Source of the DNA: Vibrio sinaloensis
Lineage (GTDB): Bacteria > Pseudomonadota > Gammaproteobacteria > Enterobacterales > Vibrionaceae
DNA: 64,000 nucleotides
Assembly (NCBI RefSeq): GCF_000808535.1
Contig: NZ_JWLV01000047.1
Coordinates: forward strand, 124,001 to 188,000
Direction: 5' to 3'
Positions 61,660 to 64,000 of this stretch are shown here, piece by piece. The notes below the pieces were generated by a model, which made no database searches, was not told where the DNA came from, and saw only the letters and a program-made list of their open reading frames with translations. A program made the position numbers and the translations under genes. How positions within the stretch are numbered: position 1 is the first letter of the stretch; each line of letters begins with the position of its first letter.

Positions 61660-64000
61660 CTAGTCTTTTAAGTGACTGAGGTTATCCATAAGGCTGTTAG
61701 TAACGTCAGCAGCTGATGCACCATCAAAATCGATAATTAAGGTTTGTCCACCTTTTACAATGGTCAAATGAGATGCGCTCTGATCGTCTGTAACCGTGAT
61801 GGAAACATCGCCAACTTGGCCGTGGAAATCCCCACTTCCTAAATCTGTTAGCAACTGACTGATATCATCATTAGATAAATCTTCAAACAAATCGCCAACA
61901 TCAATCGAATCGCCTTCGCTAACATTAAAGTCCGTCACGCGATCTGTTGATGATTCCATCTCAGTCCACATGAAGATATCAGCATCATCTCCACCAGTTA
62001 GGATGTCATTACCTAAACCACCGACTAAGGTATCCTTACCTTCGCCGCCATCTAAGGTATCACTACCACCATGACCGAATAAGATATCATCACCTTTTCC
62101 GCCATCAAGAACATCTGACTTGTCCCCAGTATGGCTTTGATCAAACTCTTGGATGTTATCTTTTACATAGTTGTGAATGTCTTCAGCATCAATTGTTGAG
62201 ATGTCTTGACCTGTTTGGCTAGCAACATGTGATTGAATTGCACTCAACCCTTGTTCATTAGTACCAAATTCAATCAAGTCACCTAACAAGATATCATCGC
62301 CTTCACCTCCACTTAGTGTATCTTCACCTTGTTTAAGTGGGACATCTTGACCAAGGATTGTCTCGGCAAGTTTAGTTACGTCAATATGCGAGTCAACCAC
62401 GCCATCTGTATCATACTGTTGAAGTATGCTTTCACTAACACCACTGCCAATACCAATTGCCTCTACCGTCGACAACGCTGCCAGCACTTGATACATATGC
62501 TGAGCTTGCACTGAATTAGAACCTTCATCGTCATAGTATAAATTACCGGATGATGAATCGATATCACCTATTTTCTGCCCCGTAAATGGAGAATAAATAC
62601 GACCGTAACTATCAATTAGAACGTTACCTTTGTAGTTCACAGTCTGACCGTAGGTGTAGTTGAAGTCATTAACGATGTCCGCTAGCGTCACCAACTCACC
62701 GTTTGAATCTACATCCAAAATCACTTTTGAAAATTGATTTTGAGGTATGTCGTCTAGATCTGTATGCCTATTCGGTTGTCCATCTGTAATAAAGTAAGTA
62801 ATGTTCTGACCGTTTGGATTCGGTTGCCCACCAAACCAATCTACTGCTGACTGTAAGCCTGATTCATAGTTTGTCGCACCCTTACCCTCATTTTCAATTG
62901 TATTAAGCTGCGTGACAAAGTCTTGTCTTGCCGTTGAAGAGCTCAAATCAACAGAAACAATAAAGGTAGCGCCTGTGGCAAACTCAGTTAATAGAACATT
63001 AACGGTACCTGGCTGAGAACCTTGTGTCGCTGCAGCCTGTAGCTCATCAAATACATCTAGTATCTCTTGTTTTGCTGTACCAACCCAGCTCCCCATACTA
63101 CCTGATGTATCAAGCACAAACGCAATGTTGTAATCATCACCAGCAATTATCTCAATACCCTGAACATCGCCAACAATCAGGTCATGATCCGCAGTGCCTG
63201 CAATCGTATCATCGCCATGAGAGCCAGATTCCATTACGTAATCACGAGCTGTTACATCAACAGTTTCAGTGGTAGATGCACTATCACTATTTGATGACTC
63301 TACCGACGTTGCGGTCACGCTTAGTGGGAAGTCGAGGCTGCCTTCGTAGTCAAATGGTACCTTAATATCAAATGAAGCATTACCATTCGCGTCGATCGGT
63401 ACAATGAACGTGCCGTCTGCCTCAGCGTCAATAGCTTTTCCATTAACATAGACTTCAATGCCTTCAGGAAGGCCATCTACCGTAACTGTCTGAACCAAGC
63501 TTTCGCTTCCATCTGTATCAACGAGATCGACGTCAATATCAACTGGAATCATTCTGTCTTGAAGTACTTCGTATGTACCATCAGGCTTAAGCTCAATAAC
63601 CTTATCAGCAAACACAACACGTTCAATTTCATACAGATGGTCACCACGGTCTTCTTGACCTGTATGGTCATTCACTGAATCGACAGAATTAGTATCTAAT
63701 ACAATCCAGTATGGAACACCACCTCCATGGTTGTCTTTGAAGGTAAACTTGTAGTCTTCAAAGTTTCCAGATAGATAAACGGTGTCTGTACCATCATGGG
63801 CAGTGTTACTTGTCGCATCATCGCCATAGAATGAATCGTTTTGCGCACCACCAACAAAAGTGTCGTCACCGCCACCACCGTACATGGTGTCGACGTTGTT
63901 TCCGCCCACAAAGAGCGTATCGGTGTCACTATAGTCATTGTTATTACCTAAGTGAGACGGTAGCGAATTGTCTAGTCCCATCTCAACGGCAAGGTCATTG
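61660..64000 (-). CDS. Large RTX adhesin, C-terminal end (5' part beyond the window)
   Basis: The frame is open to the window edge (NDLAVEMGLDNSLPSH at the cut), so the first visible Met is not a start. Visible order: RTX calcium repeats (YGGGGDDTFVGGAQNDSF), an Ig/VCBS-like beta segment, a von Willebrand A domain with the MIDAS motif DTSGSMGS (about 290 residues into the visible part), then GGEGDDILLGD, a second RTX block (GGKGDDILFGHGGSDTLDGG) and the type I secretion end domain (DADIFMWTEMESSTDRVTDF). It is secreted by a TolC-type type I system and probably acts in surface or biofilm attachment like LapA- or FrhA-type proteins. Confidence 0.9.
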   Translation of the reverse strand, partial: NDLAVEMGLDNSLPSHLGNNNDYSDTDTLFVGGNNVDTMYGGGGDDTFVGGAQNDSFYGDDATSNTAHDGTDTVYLSGNFEDYKFTFKDNHGGGVPYWIVLDTNSVDSVNDHTGQEDRGDHLYEIERVVFADKVIELKPDGTYEVLQDRMIPVDIDVDLVDTDGSESLVQTVTVDGLPEGIEVYVNGKAIDAEADGTFIVPIDANGNASFDIKVPFDYEGSLDFPLSVTATSVESSNSDSASTTETVDVTARDYVMESGSHGDDTIAGTADHDLIVGDVQGIEIIAGDDYNIAFVLDTSGSMGSWVGTAKQEILDVFDELQAAATQGSQPGTVNVLLTEFATGATFIVSVDLSSSTARQDFVTQLNTIENEGKGATNYESGLQSAVDWFGGQPNPNGQNITYFITDGQPNRHTDLDDIPQNQFSKVILDVDSNGELVTLADIVNDFNYTYGQTVNYKGNVLIDSYGRIYSPFTGQKIGDIDSSSGNLYYDDEGSNSVQAQHMYQVLAALSTVEAIGIGSGVSESILQQYDTDGVVDSHIDVTKLAETILGQDVPLKQGEDTLSGGEGDDILLGDLIEFGTNEQGLSAIQSHVASQTGQDISTIDAEDIHNYVKDNIQEFDQSHTGDKSDVLDGGKGDDILFGHGGSDTLDGGEGKDTLVGGLGNDILTGGDDADIFMWTEMESSTDRVTDFNVSEGDSIDVGDLFEDLSNDDISQLLTDLGSGDFHGQVGDVSITVTDDQSASHLTIVKGGQTLIIDFDGASAADVTNSLMDNLSHLKD

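Noticed and set aside
1..64000. tRNA, rRNA, CRISPR arrays, insertion sequences, riboswitches
   Set aside because: Read for on both strands; nothing with adequate support was seen.

Overview
The window is a stretch of a Vibrio (Vibrionaceae) main chromosome at its replication terminus. The gene content and order are Vibrio-like: a ccoNOQP block ends in fnr-uspE, followed by a FIST/hybrid-kinase pair, matP-lonH-fabA-rmf, uup-rlmKL-zapC-pyrD, NAD-glutamate dehydrogenase, pepN, prc-proQ and letAB-rsmF. The terminus position is visible directly. A 28-bp dif site lies at 11808-11835, three exact matS sites are present (9636, 22815, 25166), and matP itself is at 14749-15195. Nearly all ORFs are intact and intergenic spaces are short, with many clear intrinsic terminators.

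Layout. 1-8131: 5' end of uspE, fnr with a perfect FNR box, the cbb3 oxidase assembly genes (safE-like, ccoS, ccoI, ccoH) and the structural operon ccoNOQP, all on the minus strand. 8390-11674: a small membrane protein, a FIST-domain protein (VpsV/NosP type) and a soluble hybrid histidine kinase (VpsS type) on the plus strand. 11671-12722: the dif locus with a frameshifted DUF3693 filamentous-phage gene whose last codons lie inside dif. 12723-15195: an HDOD protein, a secreted TolA-C-like protein, a DUF3634 protein and matP. 15367-26214: lonH, fabA (FabR/FadR-type sites), rmf, a DUF3466 surface protein, uup, a glutaredoxin-like protein, rlmKL, zapC and pyrD. 26302-38490: NAD-GDH, DUF2835, pepN, a secreted duplicated-domain protein, prc, proQ and msrC. 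38582-46840: an ABC exporter, the LetA/LetB lipid transport pair, rsmF, an SdsR-like small RNA and cvfB. 46930-52519: a membrane protein of unknown function, a DUF4442 hotdog protein, a PEP-synthase-like pseudoenzyme, DAHP synthase, yajQ and a siroheme synthase with a decayed methyltransferase half. 52978-57155: aapJQMP amino-acid ABC importer. 57354-61531: yccA, tusE, yccX, an inserted chemotaxis receptor and rlmI. 61660-64000: the C-terminal end of a large RTX adhesin with a VWA domain.

How it fits together. The left part is a micro-aerobic respiration module (Fnr, cbb3 oxidase, copper delivery) next to a putative nitric-oxide/biofilm sensing pair. The middle holds terminus-organising functions (dif, MatP/matS) and envelope and translation housekeeping. 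The most informative non-coding elements are dif with the phage gene reading into it, the matS set, and a probable sigma-S-dependent SdsR homologue downstream of rsmF, in the same gene neighbourhood as in E. coli. No tRNA, rRNA, CRISPR array or intact insertion sequence was seen.
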